The notes beneath the pieces are model-generated. The model was not told the origin of the DNA. It saw only the letters and a program-made list of their open reading frames with translations, and did no database searches. A stretch of 9,193 nucleotides of DNA from Streptomycetaceae bacterium (GTDB lineage Bacteria > Actinomycetota > Actinomycetes > Nanopelagicales > Nanopelagicaceae): contig JAIXYD010000189.1 of the NCBI GenBank assembly GCA_027490415.1, forward strand, positions 1-9,193, in the 5' to 3' direction. Numbering within the stretch: position 1 is the first letter of the stretch; each line of letters opens with the position of its first letter. Shown here in pieces: positions 1-7,252 of the stretch. Position numbers and translations under genes: made by a program.

Positions 1-466
1 ATTTTCGCTCAGTAATCGAGCGTTCAATCACTGAACGATGAATTGTTTCGGGTGTCGGCGCAACGCTAATCTGATCTCCGATGCGCTCACGCAGCTTCTG
101 AGAAAGTCGATCTATTCGACTTATTTGATCCTGTGACAACGTGCTCGTATTCTCACGTAGCAGATCCAAGCCGAGTGCAAGTGAGACTATCTCTGAACTG
201 GACATGGTGCGAATGAAGGCTAGCGGAGCCGCATTTCTGATCGTGACAAACCCTGAATCAAAGGCGAGATCAATCAGCTCGAGAGGTGTGTACCCAGGCA
301 ATCCGCACATCCACAAAGTATTGAGATCGTCAACAATCACTTCACTATCCACCTTGAAGTGTTTCGCGAGGTCTGTAAGGGAAATACCCTGGTGTGAAAG
401 TAGGAATGGAACAAGATCAAGCAATCGTGCCGTCTGTGCCAACGGCGTCATCTGCGTGTTAGCCAT
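1..466 (-). CDS. pafC: PafC, WYL-family transcriptional regulator (3' part cut by window edge)
   Basis: Partial gene: 155 codons are visible from the ATG at 466, and the frame is still open at base 1. I translated it by hand. It starts MANTQMTPLAQTARLLDLVP and carries the PafC-type N-terminal helix-turn-helix region (about residues 8-70), with a characteristic LWMCGLPGY stretch followed by LELIDL. The WYL domain would lie beyond the left edge. In mycobacteria PafB and PafC act together as a transcriptional activator of the LexA-independent DNA-damage response; that role is known for the family and not shown here. The start overlaps the end of pafB by 8 bp (459-466), so translation is probably coupled. 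A weak GAG-rich ribosome binding site lies within the end of pafB. In relatives, tatA and tatC usually follow this gene and would lie outside the window. The family call is firm. Confidence 0.88.
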   Translation of the reverse strand, partial: MANTQMTPLAQTARLLDLVPFLLSHQGISLTDLAKHFKVDSEVIVDDLNTLWMCGLPGYTPLELIDLAFDSGFVTIRNAAPLAFIRTMSSSEIVSLALGLDLLRENTSTLSQDQISRIDRLSQKLRERIGDQISVAPTPETIHRSVIERSITERK

Positions 467-1391
467 GGAGGACGCTCATCTCTTTCAGCGTAGTTATGAC
501 GCTCTCTCTTAAATCAAGTGGCTCCAACACAACAACGTCATCTCGATGCCACAGGATTATTCTCAGCAAAGAGGTTAAATCGAGGATCGGAATTCGGATT
601 TGATCCCAATCCTCCCCCAAATCAACAACAACCCCGAGAGAGCGCAATTGAGAACAGCGATTCTTTCTCACTCTTAAGAGAGCATCAACAGTTGATTCCT
701 CTGGAGCAAGGACAGCAGGCTCATCCGGAATCACATATGAATTGCTCTTTCTAGCAATAGCAACATCAGAAACGAAACGATCAAGTCGAAAAGTTCTTAC
801 TAAATTCTTGTCGAGATCTAATGCAAGTAGATACCACGCACCCGCCTCTCCTCGGAGTGAGTATGGAGCCACCCGGCGATGCTTCTTGCTCAGATCCCCA
901 CTCACATAATCAAATTCGATCTCAGACTTTCTCATGATGGCTTCAGTAATGGCCACGAAATTCTTATCTGTACCACTTACTCGAGGTGCTAGAAGTGAGA
1001 GAGCTTCAGCGTCGGAATCCAATCCCATGGATGAAAGTTTTACGAGGGCCGAGGTTGACTCGCGCTCGAGAGCAGCACCCGTCCAAGCCTTTGCAGCAAG
1101 TGAAAGAACTGCGACATCAGCGCCATCGAGTTCGCCTAAATCAAGTCGATAGGAAGATGGAGTGATTCGGTAACCGGCCTCATCTTCAAAAAGTGGGTCA
1201 AATGATCCAAGTTCGATAGTGATTCCCAAACTGCGAAGATCATCTTTATCTCGCTCAAACATCCGCTCCATTGCCTCGGGAGCGCCTTCGTAACCATCGA
1301 CCGTTCTAAAAATCTCGCTCTTTGTCAGATATCTTTTACTTGCAAGAAGAGCGATCGTGAGATTTACGAGTCTCTCACTCTTCCGCGACAC
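459..1391 (-). CDS. pafB: PafB, WYL-domain DNA-damage transcriptional regulator
   Basis: I chose the GTG at 1391 (310 aa). It follows AAAGGTG by 6 nt, and the resulting start MSRKSERLVNL matches PafB proteins, which begin a few residues before an ERL(V/M)NLVIALL stretch. A GTG at 1400 would add three residues. The protein has an N-terminal winged helix-turn-helix (about 1-65), a linker, a WYL domain (about 145-210) with the WYLLALDL strand at 186-193 and an arginine-rich FRLDRF segment after it, and a C-terminal WCX-like region (about 230-310). In mycobacteria PafB partners PafC to activate repair genes such as recA. Despite the name (proteasome accessory factor), it is not a proteasome component. 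It overlaps trmI by 17 bp and pafC by 8 bp and has no visible promoter of its own, so it probably depends on the trmI promoter. Confidence 0.9.
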   Translation of the reverse strand: MSRKSERLVNLTIALLASKRYLTKSEIFRTVDGYEGAPEAMERMFERDKDDLRSLGITIELGSFDPLFEDEAGYRITPSSYRLDLGELDGADVAVLSLAAKAWTGAALERESTSALVKLSSMGLDSDAEALSLLAPRVSGTDKNFVAITEAIMRKSEIEFDYVSGDLSKKHRRVAPYSLRGEAGAWYLLALDLDKNLVRTFRLDRFVSDVAIARKSNSYVIPDEPAVLAPEESTVDALLRVRKNRCSQLRSLGVVVDLGEDWDQIRIPILDLTSLLRIILWHRDDVVVLEPLDLRESVITTLKEMSVLHG

Positions 1392-2268
1392 CGTAGGCAC
1401 CTTTTGCTGGACGTCGACGCCGCGCTAGAACTTCAACTCCAGGAGCCATGCGACGACTTTGGATGAGGAAACCTGTATGTCCGATCATTCGCTGCTGAGG
1501 CCTAACAGCCAATCCTTCATGATGCCAGCCGCGCACGATTGTTTCGGAACTCTCTGGTTCGGTGAAATGTCCATCACTCTTGAGCGCCTCAGCTGTCGCT
1601 GACAACTGCGTCGTAGTTGCTACATAGGCCAGAAAAACTCCACCTGGACGAAGCACTCTTGCTGCCATATCGACACATTCCCAAGGGGCTAGCATGTCTA
1701 GTACTACACGGTCATAAACTTTTTCAGTTGCAATGTCTTGAACTGATCCGACCGTCAAAGACCACTGTGAAGGTAATGAACCAAAGTAGTTCGCAACGTT
1801 TGCGCGTGCGATCTCTGCGAAATCATCACGCCGCTCAAAAGAATCAACGGAGCCATCTGGACCAACAGCACGAAGCAAAGAGAGTGAAAGAGCGCCACTT
1901 CCAACTCCGGCTTCTAGAACGTGCGAGCCAGGATAGATATCTGCCACTCCAACAATCATGGCTGCATCTTTTGGATAAACAATCGTTGCACCACGTGGCA
2001 TTGCGAGAACGTAATCAGAGAGCAGCGGAATGAAGGCTGTGAATTTCAGTCCAGCGGTTGTTGAAACAACTGATCCTTCAGGTAGACCAATCAATTCATC
2101 GTGAACTATCCAGCCCTTATGTGTATGCCATTCCTTGCCAGGGGTTATTGTGAAGCTGTACAGCTTGCCTTTTGGATCCGTGAGTTGAATACGATCTCCA
2201 GCTGCGAAATAACCAGGAGTTCTGGTGCGCTCATGAGAGTTATCGGATGAAGTGGACGAAGTGGACAC
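1375..2268 (-). CDS. trmI: tRNA (adenine-58-N1)-methyltransferase TrmI
   Basis: This 297-aa SAM-dependent enzyme makes m1A58 in the T-loop of tRNA and is normally a homotetramer. Residues about 18-90 form the small N-terminal domain (FAAGDRIQLTDPKGKLYSFT, then HTHKGWIVHD). The Rossmann methyltransferase core follows, with MPRGATIVYPKDAA at 90-103, the SAM-binding motif I VLEAGVGSGALS at 117-128, LDMLAPWE at 190-197 carrying the conserved Asp191, and YVATTTQL at 215-222. The VRPQQRMIGHTGFL stretch near 255-268 is also typical of actinobacterial TrmI. The GTG at 2268 is the only start upstream of the conserved domain, because an in-frame stop lies just before it. The first 15 residues are a Ser/Thr-rich extension encoded by a short tandem repeat. 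It heads an operon with pafB and pafC and diverges from the nuclease gene. In many actinobacteria the proteasome genes follow it; here pafB follows directly. Confidence 0.93.
   Translation of the reverse strand: MSTSSTSSDNSHERTRTPGYFAAGDRIQLTDPKGKLYSFTITPGKEWHTHKGWIVHDELIGLPEGSVVSTTAGLKFTAFIPLLSDYVLAMPRGATIVYPKDAAMIVGVADIYPGSHVLEAGVGSGALSLSLLRAVGPDGSVDSFERRDDFAEIARANVANYFGSLPSQWSLTVGSVQDIATEKVYDRVVLDMLAPWECVDMAARVLRPGGVFLAYVATTTQLSATAEALKSDGHFTEPESSETIVRGWHHEGLAVRPQQRMIGHTGFLIQSRRMAPGVEVLARRRRPAKGAYGVAEE
1398..1404 (-). promoter_or_regulatory. Ribosome binding site deciding the pafB start
   Basis: On the minus strand this reads AAAGGTG, 6 nt before the GTG at 1391. It fits an actinobacterial Shine-Dalgarno sequence and lies inside the end of trmI, supporting coupled translation. 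It overlaps the alternative GTG at 1400, which argues against that start. Confidence 0.55.
2249..2266. repeat. 9-bp tandem repeat in the 5' end of trmI
   Basis: GAAGTGGAC occurs twice in direct tandem on the plus strand (2249-2257 and 2258-2266). On the coding strand it encodes the Ser-Thr-Ser-Ser-Thr-Ser run at residues 2-7 of TrmI, ahead of the conserved domain. It probably arose by local duplication, and no function can be inferred. Confidence 0.6.
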
Positions 2269-2274
2269 GACACT

Positions 2275-2280
2275 ATCTTA
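2275..2280 (-). promoter_or_regulatory. Putative -10 element of the trmI-pafB-pafC operon (leaderless)
   Basis: On the minus strand this reads TAAGAT, matching the actinobacterial TANNNT consensus. Six nucleotides separate it from the GTG at 2268, so transcription would start at or next to the start codon. No Shine-Dalgarno sequence is visible before that GTG, which fits a leaderless mRNA. No clear -35 element is seen. Confidence 0.5.
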
Positions 2281-2306
2281 GGCGAGGAATTTCTCTTCGA
2301 TAGCGG

Positions 2307-2312
2307 TATCGT
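2307..2312 (+). promoter_or_regulatory. Putative -10 element of the RecB-like nuclease gene (leaderless)
   Basis: TATCGT fits the TANNNT pattern and is separated by 7 nt from the GTG at 2320. No Shine-Dalgarno sequence precedes the GTG, so a leaderless transcript is likely. A -35 element is not recognisable. Confidence 0.42.
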
Positions 2313-2319
2313 CGCCAAT

Positions 2320-3072
2320 GTGACCCATATTCGCCTCTCCCCTAGTCGGATGAGCGAGTTCAATAACTGCCCAAGGCTCTATAAGTACCGAGTCATAGAA
2401 CAACTACCCGAACCTCCAAGTATTGATGCCGAACGCGGAACTCTGATCCACGCAATTTTGGAAGATCTTTTCGACTTACCGCCTGAAGATAGAAATCATG
2501 CATCAGCAGTTGAGATGGCTCCGGACCGTTGGCGAATACAAGTAAGTGAGAAGCCAGTCTTGGCAGATCTGGTCTCAAATGAGAAAGAGTGGTTTGATCG
2601 AGTTGCTGCTCTACTAAAAAATTACTTTGAGCTAGAAAAACCCGAGACCTTTGAAGCTACTCATCGAGAGATGCACCTCGAGCAAGATCTCAACCCACAG
2701 GTCTATCTACACGGATATGTCGACCGGATCGATGTCGCCCCTACAGGGCAGGTAAGAATCGTTGACTACAAGAGTGGAAAATCACCAAAGCCTGGGTGGG
2801 AAGAGAAGGCGCTCTTCCAGCTCAGAGTTTATGCCCTTTTGTATTGGAGATTGCATGGAGTGATTCCAGCACTGTTAGTACTTCACTATCTCGGTGACTC
2901 CCGAAGTGTAAAGAGTTCCCCGACCGAGAAAGAGCTACTTTCAACCGAAAAGAAGTTATTGCAGATTGCAGATGAAATCATTGCGGCAATCGAAAATGAT
3001 CACTTTCCACCTAAAGAGAGCAAACTCTGTGATTGGTGTTACTTTAAAAGCATCTGCCCTGCTCACAATTAG
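2320..3072 (+). CDS. RecB/Cas4-like PD-(D/E)XK exonuclease family protein
   Basis: This 250-aa stand-alone nuclease of the PD-(D/E)XK superfamily resembles the RecB C-terminal nuclease and Cas4. The N-terminus has LSPSRMSEFNNCPRLYKYR (residues 6-24), typical of the family. His44 lies in RGTLIHAILEDL, acidic Asp135/Asp138 in GYVDRIDV, the catalytic core is IVDYKSGK (Asp149, Lys151), and the QLRVYALLY motif is at 167-175. Cys17 and the C-terminal Cys237, Cys240 and Cys246 (CDWCYFKSIC) have the spacing of the 4Fe-4S site of AddB and Cas4. The GTG at 2320 is needed to keep the conserved LSPSR segment; the ATG at 2350 would remove it. There is no helicase domain. Orthologues sit beside trmI in many actinobacteria. 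A role in DNA repair is inferred; the substrate is unknown. It ends in a 4-bp convergent overlap with the HAD gene. Confidence 0.87.
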   Translation: MTHIRLSPSRMSEFNNCPRLYKYRVIEQLPEPPSIDAERGTLIHAILEDLFDLPPEDRNHASAVEMAPDRWRIQVSEKPVLADLVSNEKEWFDRVAALLKNYFELEKPETFEATHREMHLEQDLNPQVYLHGYVDRIDVAPTGQVRIVDYKSGKSPKPGWEEKALFQLRVYALLYWRLHGVIPALLVLHYLGDSRSVKSSPTEKELLSTEKKLLQIADEIIAAIENDHFPPKESKLCDWCYFKSICPAHN

Positions 3073-3719
3073 ATGGCCGCGTGAAATTCGCTTAAGAATT
3101 CGAGCGAAACCTCATTTAAGGATCTCACCACACGAACTTTCTGAGCCGTCGCCACATCAACATAGTGTGGAACCGCAACTACGGAACAACCTGCAGACTT
3201 TGCAGAAGCAATTCCAGTGAGCGAATCTTCAAAGACCACACATGAATCGGGAGTGACGCCCATACGCTCTGCTGCTTTTAGGTAAGGATCAGGAAAAGGC
3301 TTGGTTCGCTCTACATCATCTGCGCTAATGCTAAATTGAAAGAAGTCCTTCGGTAGAGTTGTCAGCGCGGCATCCATCAGAATTCTTGGACTTGCACTGA
3401 CTAACGCAACTGGCATCTGTTGACGAACTCGCTCAACAGCAGCATAGGCACCAGGCATCAATATTGCCTTTGTCGAGAGTTTGATCAGCATCATCTGTGT
3501 GAGCTCTTCTACTACTTGTGCACCCGACATATCGTGGGCACAGATGTCAGAGATGTAATCTCCCACGCGAGATAAGGGGCCACCGATACATATTCGCTGG
3601 TCATCATCGTCCCAGAGATATGAGTAACGAGCACAAATCTCTTGTTGAGATTCATGCCATTGTGGCTCAGAGTCTAGGAAGAGTCCATCCATATCAAAGA
3701 ATGCAGCTGAAAAAGTCAT
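3069..3719 (-). CDS. HAD-superfamily hydrolase (beta-phosphoglucomutase-like phosphatase)
   Basis: This 216-aa protein has all four HAD motifs. Motif I is FFDMDGLFLDSE with nucleophile Asp9 and acid/base Asp11, motif II is Ser108 in VSASPR, motif III is Lys140 in TKPFPDPYL, and motif IV is VFEDSLTGI with Glu164 and Asp165. The region between motifs I and II (about 17-85) is the size of a helical C1 cap, as in the PGMB/DOG-phosphatase subgroup. Hydrolysis of a small phosphorylated metabolite in the cytoplasm is likely; the substrate cannot be read from the sequence. The ATG at 3719 lies 6 nt after the metH stop with only a weak GAG as ribosome binding site, so it is probably co-transcribed with metH. 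HAD genes of this type are found next to metH in other actinobacteria, which may point to a linked role, but none is established here. Confidence 0.88.
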   Translation of the reverse strand: MTFSAAFFDMDGLFLDSEPQWHESQQEICARYSYLWDDDDQRICIGGPLSRVGDYISDICAHDMSGAQVVEELTQMMLIKLSTKAILMPGAYAAVERVRQQMPVALVSASPRILMDAALTTLPKDFFQFSISADDVERTKPFPDPYLKAAERMGVTPDSCVVFEDSLTGIASAKSAGCSVVAVPHYVDVATAQKVRVVRSLNEVSLEFLSEFHAAI

Positions 3720-3725
3720 CTCGGA

Positions 3726-6700
3726 TCAGTTAGCGTTGAAGTACTTTGCTTCGGGATGGTGAACAATAATCGCCGATGTCGATTGCTCTGGGTGTAATTG
3801 GAATTCCTCGGACAATTCAACGCCAATGCGCCCAGGTTCAAGGAGTTCGCAGAGTTGGACCTGCTGCTCAATGTCAGGACAAGCTGGATAGCCGAATGAG
3901 TATCGTGAACCTCGATAGCCCTGGTCAAGTATGCCGGCCAAATCTGGAGCGTCTAGATCTCGAACACTCATCTCCTCACGGATACGTGCGTGCCAATGCT
4001 CCGCCAAAGCTTCTGTGAGCTGAACTGATAGGCCGTGAAGTTCCATGTACTCGCGATACTTGTTAGCAGCGAAGAGTTCGGCAGCAGCATCAGATACGAC
4101 ACTTCCCATAGTTACAACATGGAATGAGACGACATCTACTTTGCCTGATTCACGCGAAGCGAAGAAGTCAGAGATGCACAGTCTGCGATCGCGTGACTGA
4201 CGTGGGAATGAGAATCGAACACGCTCTTTGCCTTCATTCGGACCCTCGTGATGCAAGATAACAAGATCGTTCCCTTCACTCACGCATGGGAAATATCCAT
4301 AGACAACAGCGGCGTTGAGCCAACCCTGCGATTGAACTTGGTTGAGAAGAGACCGTAATCGAGGGCGTCCTTCACTCTCCACCATCGCTTCGTACTCTCC
4401 GCGATTACCCTTCAACCCCCATTGACCGACAAAAAGTGCGCGTTCGTCGAGCATTTCAACATAATCTGCAAGCGGAATTCCTTTGACAATTCGAGAACCG
4501 AAGAATGGAGGTTGTGGAATATCAATATCTGTTGCAACATCGCTGCGACGGGTATCTGCCGGTTCATCGGAAACTGTTTTTGCGACAGCCTTCACTTTGC
4601 GTTCCCGAAGCGCGGGAAGGGCTGCACCAGGAACACCCTTCTTAACAGCCATGATTGCATCCATGAGATGAAGTCCTTCAAATGCATCGCGAGCATAACG
4701 AACCTCACCAGCAAATTCATTGGCGAGATCAACTTCGACAAATGCTCTAGTCAGAGCAGCCCCACCAAGTATCACAGGCCACTTCTGATCTAAACCTCGA
4801 GCGGTGAGCTCTTGAAGATTCTCACGCATGATTACAGTCGACTTCACGAGAAGCCCAGACATTCCGATGGCATCGACATCGGACTCTTGGGCCGCGTCGA
4901 TAATCTGATTGATCGTCTGCTTGATACCGATATTTACTACGCGATAACCATTGTTTGACAAAATAATGTCGACAAGATTTTTACCAATATCGTGAACATC
5001 GCCCTTAACTGTGGCTAGAAGAATGGAGCCGCGTCCCTCATCATCGATCTTCTCCATATGAGGCTCAAGGTATGCAACCGCTGTCTTCATTACCTCAGCA
5101 GATTGCAGAACGAATGGAAGCTGCATTTCACCTTTACCAAAGAGTTCACCCACGATTTTCATACCCTCAAGAAGGTGATCATTGATGATTGCAAGGGGCG
5201 CTATTCCAGACTTCATGGCCAGATCTAGATCATCGGTAAGCCCAACTTTCTCACCGTCAATAATTCTTCGCTGCAAACGCTCTTCAAGCGGTAAGGCAGC
5301 AAGCTCTGCGGCGCGAACATTGCGTGAAGCAGCAAGTTCAACACCTTCAAAAAGTTGAAGATAGGCGTTAAGCGGATCGTATGTGCAATCTTCGCCGTTG
5401 TACTCGCGGCGATCATAAATGAGATCCAATGCAACTTTGCGCTGCGCCTCATCAATACGAGCAAGAGGCATGATCTTGGAGGGATGAACGATTGCAGAGT
5501 CCAATCCAGCCGCGACACATTCATGTAAGAAAACAGAGTTGAGAACTACTCGCGCAGCAGGGTTAAGTCCAAAGGAGACGTTACTGACCCCTAGGGTTGT
5601 CTGGACTTCCGGGAACTCACTCTTAAGTGTTCGAATTGCATTTATTGTCTCGAGACCATCGCGTCTTGTTTCTTCTTGGCCCGTTGCGATGGGAAATGTG
5701 AGAGTGTCAATCAAAATGTCTCCTACTGACATCCCCCAGTTATCGACTAGATCAGCAATAAGTCGGCGTGCAACACGCAACTTCCACTCGGCAGTGCGTG
5801 CTTGACCCTCCTCATCGATGGTGAGTGCAACAACTGATGCACCGTGTTCTACTACGAGTGGCATGATGCGAGCAAAACGTGATGTCGGACCATCACCGTC
5901 TTCATAATTGACGGAGTTGATAACACAGCGACCACCGAGCTGCTCAAGTCCAGCCTGCAAAACTTGAGGTTCGGTTGAATCTAGCATGATCGGCAGAGTT
6001 GATGCTGTTGCAAAACGACTTGCCAGCTCTCGCATATCAGCAACACCGTCGCGACCAACATAATCCACTGAAAGATCGAGCATATGTGCCCCATCTCGGA
6101 TTTGATCGCGAGCAATCTCAACACATGTTTCCCAACTCTCAGAAATCAATGCATCTCGAAACGCTCTGGAACCATTGGCGTTGGTTCGTTCACCGATAGC
6201 TAGGAAGGCGTTGTCCTGTCTAAACGGTACGTACTGATAGAGAGAAGACGCGCCAGGATCGGCGTGAGAAGTGCGAGCAGTCACTTTCTTGCGATCAAGC
6301 TGAGCAACGACAGCTGCCATGTGCTCAGGTGTCGTGCCACAACAACCACCGATGAGAGTGATTTTGTAATCATCAACAAATGTTGCAAGCGCTTGCGCTA
6401 GTGCATCAGGCCCGAGTGGATACGTAGCACCCTTGGGACCCAGTTGTGGCAATCCAGCATTTGGCATCACTGAAATTGCGCACTGGGCATTTTTGCTTAA
6501 GTAACGCAGATGCTCGGACATTTCAGCTGGCCCCGTTGCACAGTTCAGACCAATGAGGTCAATATTGAGAGGCTCAAGTGCGTTGAGAGCTGCACCAATT
6601 TCAGAACCGAGAAGCATGGTTCCGGTGGTTTCAACAGTTACCTGTGCGATCAAAATGATGTCGCGATCACTCTTATCTATAGCTGCGCGGGCACCATTGA

Positions 6701-7223
6701 CCGCAGCCTTTGCTTGCAGAAGATCCTGCGTTGTTTCGATGAGAAGTGCATCCGCACCTGAATCTACTAATCCCTGTGATGCAACTTCATAGGCATCTCG
6801 CAAATGCTTGTACGTTGTATGGCCCAGACTTGGCAACTTTGTTCCAGGGCCGAGAGAACCAAGAACGAATCGTGGCTTATCCGGAGTTGAAAATGCATCC
6901 GCTGCTTGTCGGGCGATAACTCCGCCGGCATAGGCAAGTTCATAGATTCGGTCTTCGATTCCGTACTCTGCAAGATTTGCCCAGTTCGCCCCAAAAGTAT
7001 TCGTCTCAATGGCATCGACGCCAACAGTCAAATATGCGTCATGAACTGAGCGGACTACATCGGGGCGGGAAACGTTGAGAATCTCATTGCAGCCTTCGTG
7101 TCCCTGGAAATCCTCAAGGCTGGGATCGGCAGCTTGGAGCATGGTGCCCATCGCACCATCGGCGATAACTACTCGAGAGGCGAGAGCTTTTCTTAGTTCA
7201 GAAGGTGTTTTCTCGCTCGTCAC
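3726..7223 (-). CDS. metH: Cobalamin-dependent methionine synthase MetH
   Basis: This full-length 1165-aa enzyme transfers a methyl group from 5-methyltetrahydrofolate to homocysteine through methylcobalamin. All four modules are visible. The homocysteine-binding domain (about 10-310) has zinc ligands Cys228 (GLNCATGP) and Cys294/Cys295 (GGCCGTTPEH). The folate-binding barrel (about 335-600) starts with FLAIGERTNANGSRAF and includes LDLSVDYVGRDG. The cobalamin cap and Rossmann domain (about 645-865) carry GDVHDIGKN with axial ligand His744. The SAM-binding reactivation domain (about 900-1165) has RYSFGYPACPD near 1107-1117. The start is the GTG at 7223, and the conserved N-terminal segment VVIADGAMGTML begins about 18 residues later. 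No cobalamin riboswitch fits in the 29-bp upstream gap. The gene diverges from the PAC2 gene and is followed 6 bp later by the HAD gene. It implies use of B12, either made or imported. Confidence 0.97.
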   Translation of the reverse strand: MTSEKTPSELRKALASRVVIADGAMGTMLQAADPSLEDFQGHEGCNEILNVSRPDVVRSVHDAYLTVGVDAIETNTFGANWANLAEYGIEDRIYELAYAGGVIARQAADAFSTPDKPRFVLGSLGPGTKLPSLGHTTYKHLRDAYEVASQGLVDSGADALLIETTQDLLQAKAAVNGARAAIDKSDRDIILIAQVTVETTGTMLLGSEIGAALNALEPLNIDLIGLNCATGPAEMSEHLRYLSKNAQCAISVMPNAGLPQLGPKGATYPLGPDALAQALATFVDDYKITLIGGCCGTTPEHMAAVVAQLDRKKVTARTSHADPGASSLYQYVPFRQDNAFLAIGERTNANGSRAFRDALISESWETCVEIARDQIRDGAHMLDLSVDYVGRDGVADMRELASRFATASTLPIMLDSTEPQVLQAGLEQLGGRCVINSVNYEDGDGPTSRFARIMPLVVEHGASVVALTIDEEGQARTAEWKLRVARRLIADLVDNWGMSVGDILIDTLTFPIATGQEETRRDGLETINAIRTLKSEFPEVQTTLGVSNVSFGLNPAARVVLNSVFLHECVAAGLDSAIVHPSKIMPLARIDEAQRKVALDLIYDRREYNGEDCTYDPLNAYLQLFEGVELAASRNVRAAELAALPLEERLQRRIIDGEKVGLTDDLDLAMKSGIAPLAIINDHLLEGMKIVGELFGKGEMQLPFVLQSAEVMKTAVAYLEPHMEKIDDEGRGSILLATVKGDVHDIGKNLVDIILSNNGYRVVNIGIKQTINQIIDAAQESDVDAIGMSGLLVKSTVIMRENLQELTARGLDQKWPVILGGAALTRAFVEVDLANEFAGEVRYARDAFEGLHLMDAIMAVKKGVPGAALPALRERKVKAVAKTVSDEPADTRRSDVATDIDIPQPPFFGSRIVKGIPLADYVEMLDERALFVGQWGLKGNRGEYEAMVESEGRPRLRSLLNQVQSQGWLNAAVVYGYFPCVSEGNDLVILHHEGPNEGKERVRFSFPRQSRDRRLCISDFFASRESGKVDVVSFHVVTMGSVVSDAAAELFAANKYREYMELHGLSVQLTEALAEHWHARIREEMSVRDLDAPDLAGILDQGYRGSRYSFGYPACPDIEQQVQLCELLEPGRIGVELSEEFQLHPEQSTSAIIVHHPEAKYFNAN

Positions 7224-7230
7224 GCGGTAA

Positions 7231-7236
7231 AGGTTA
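7231..7236 (-). promoter_or_regulatory. Putative -10 element of metH (leaderless)
   Basis: On the minus strand this reads TAACCT, matching TANNNT. Seven nucleotides separate it from the GTG at 7223, and no Shine-Dalgarno sequence lies at a usable distance. Transcription starting at the GTG is therefore likely. It lies within the 7230-7245 inverted-repeat cluster. Confidence 0.48.
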
Positions 7237-7239
7237 CCT

Positions 7240-7245
7240 TAAGGT
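7240..7245 (+). promoter_or_regulatory. Putative -10 element of the PAC2-family gene
   Basis: TAAGGT fits TANNNT and is separated by 7 nt from the ATG at 7253, the spacing expected for a leaderless mRNA. The same bases overlap AAGGTGA (7241-7247), which would serve as a Shine-Dalgarno site if transcription began further upstream, inside the 5' end of metH. The two readings exclude each other. Confidence 0.4.
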
Positions 7246-7252
7246 GAGCATT

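Larger units (their letters stand above)
7230..7245. repeat. Overlapping palindromes in the metH/PAC2 divergent promoter
   Basis: AAGGT (7230-7234), one base, ACCTT (7236-7240) and AAGGT (7241-7245) follow one another. They form an 11-bp inverted repeat at 7230-7240 and a perfect 10-bp palindrome ACCTTAAGGT at 7236-7245. Both putative -10 hexamers lie within them. This could be an operator for a dimeric regulator, or simply the result of two opposed -10 elements packed together. Confidence 0.4.

Noticed and set aside
141..512. Plus-strand open frame of 123 codons at the left end
   Set aside because: It is antisense to pafC and the end of pafB, and the minus-strand translation gives clear PafC sequence.
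1617..2033. Plus-strand open frame of 138 codons
   Set aside because: It is antisense to the TrmI methyltransferase core and has the His/Leu/Gln-rich composition of a shadow frame.
3087..3108. Inverted repeat TTCGCT/AGCGAA near the end of the HAD gene
   Set aside because: A 6-bp stem with a 10-nt loop, inside coding sequence and without a T-run; too weak for a terminator.
4422..4793. Open frame on the plus strand opposite metH, with several smaller ones such as 5539-5805 and 6510-6761
   Set aside because: They lie wholly antisense to intact metH, whose domains and motifs run without a break; the translations are cysteine- or arginine-rich and resemble no family I know.
7224..7252. Cobalamin or SAM riboswitch upstream of metH
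   Set aside because: Only 29 bp separate metH from the divergent gene, far too short, and the start appears leaderless.
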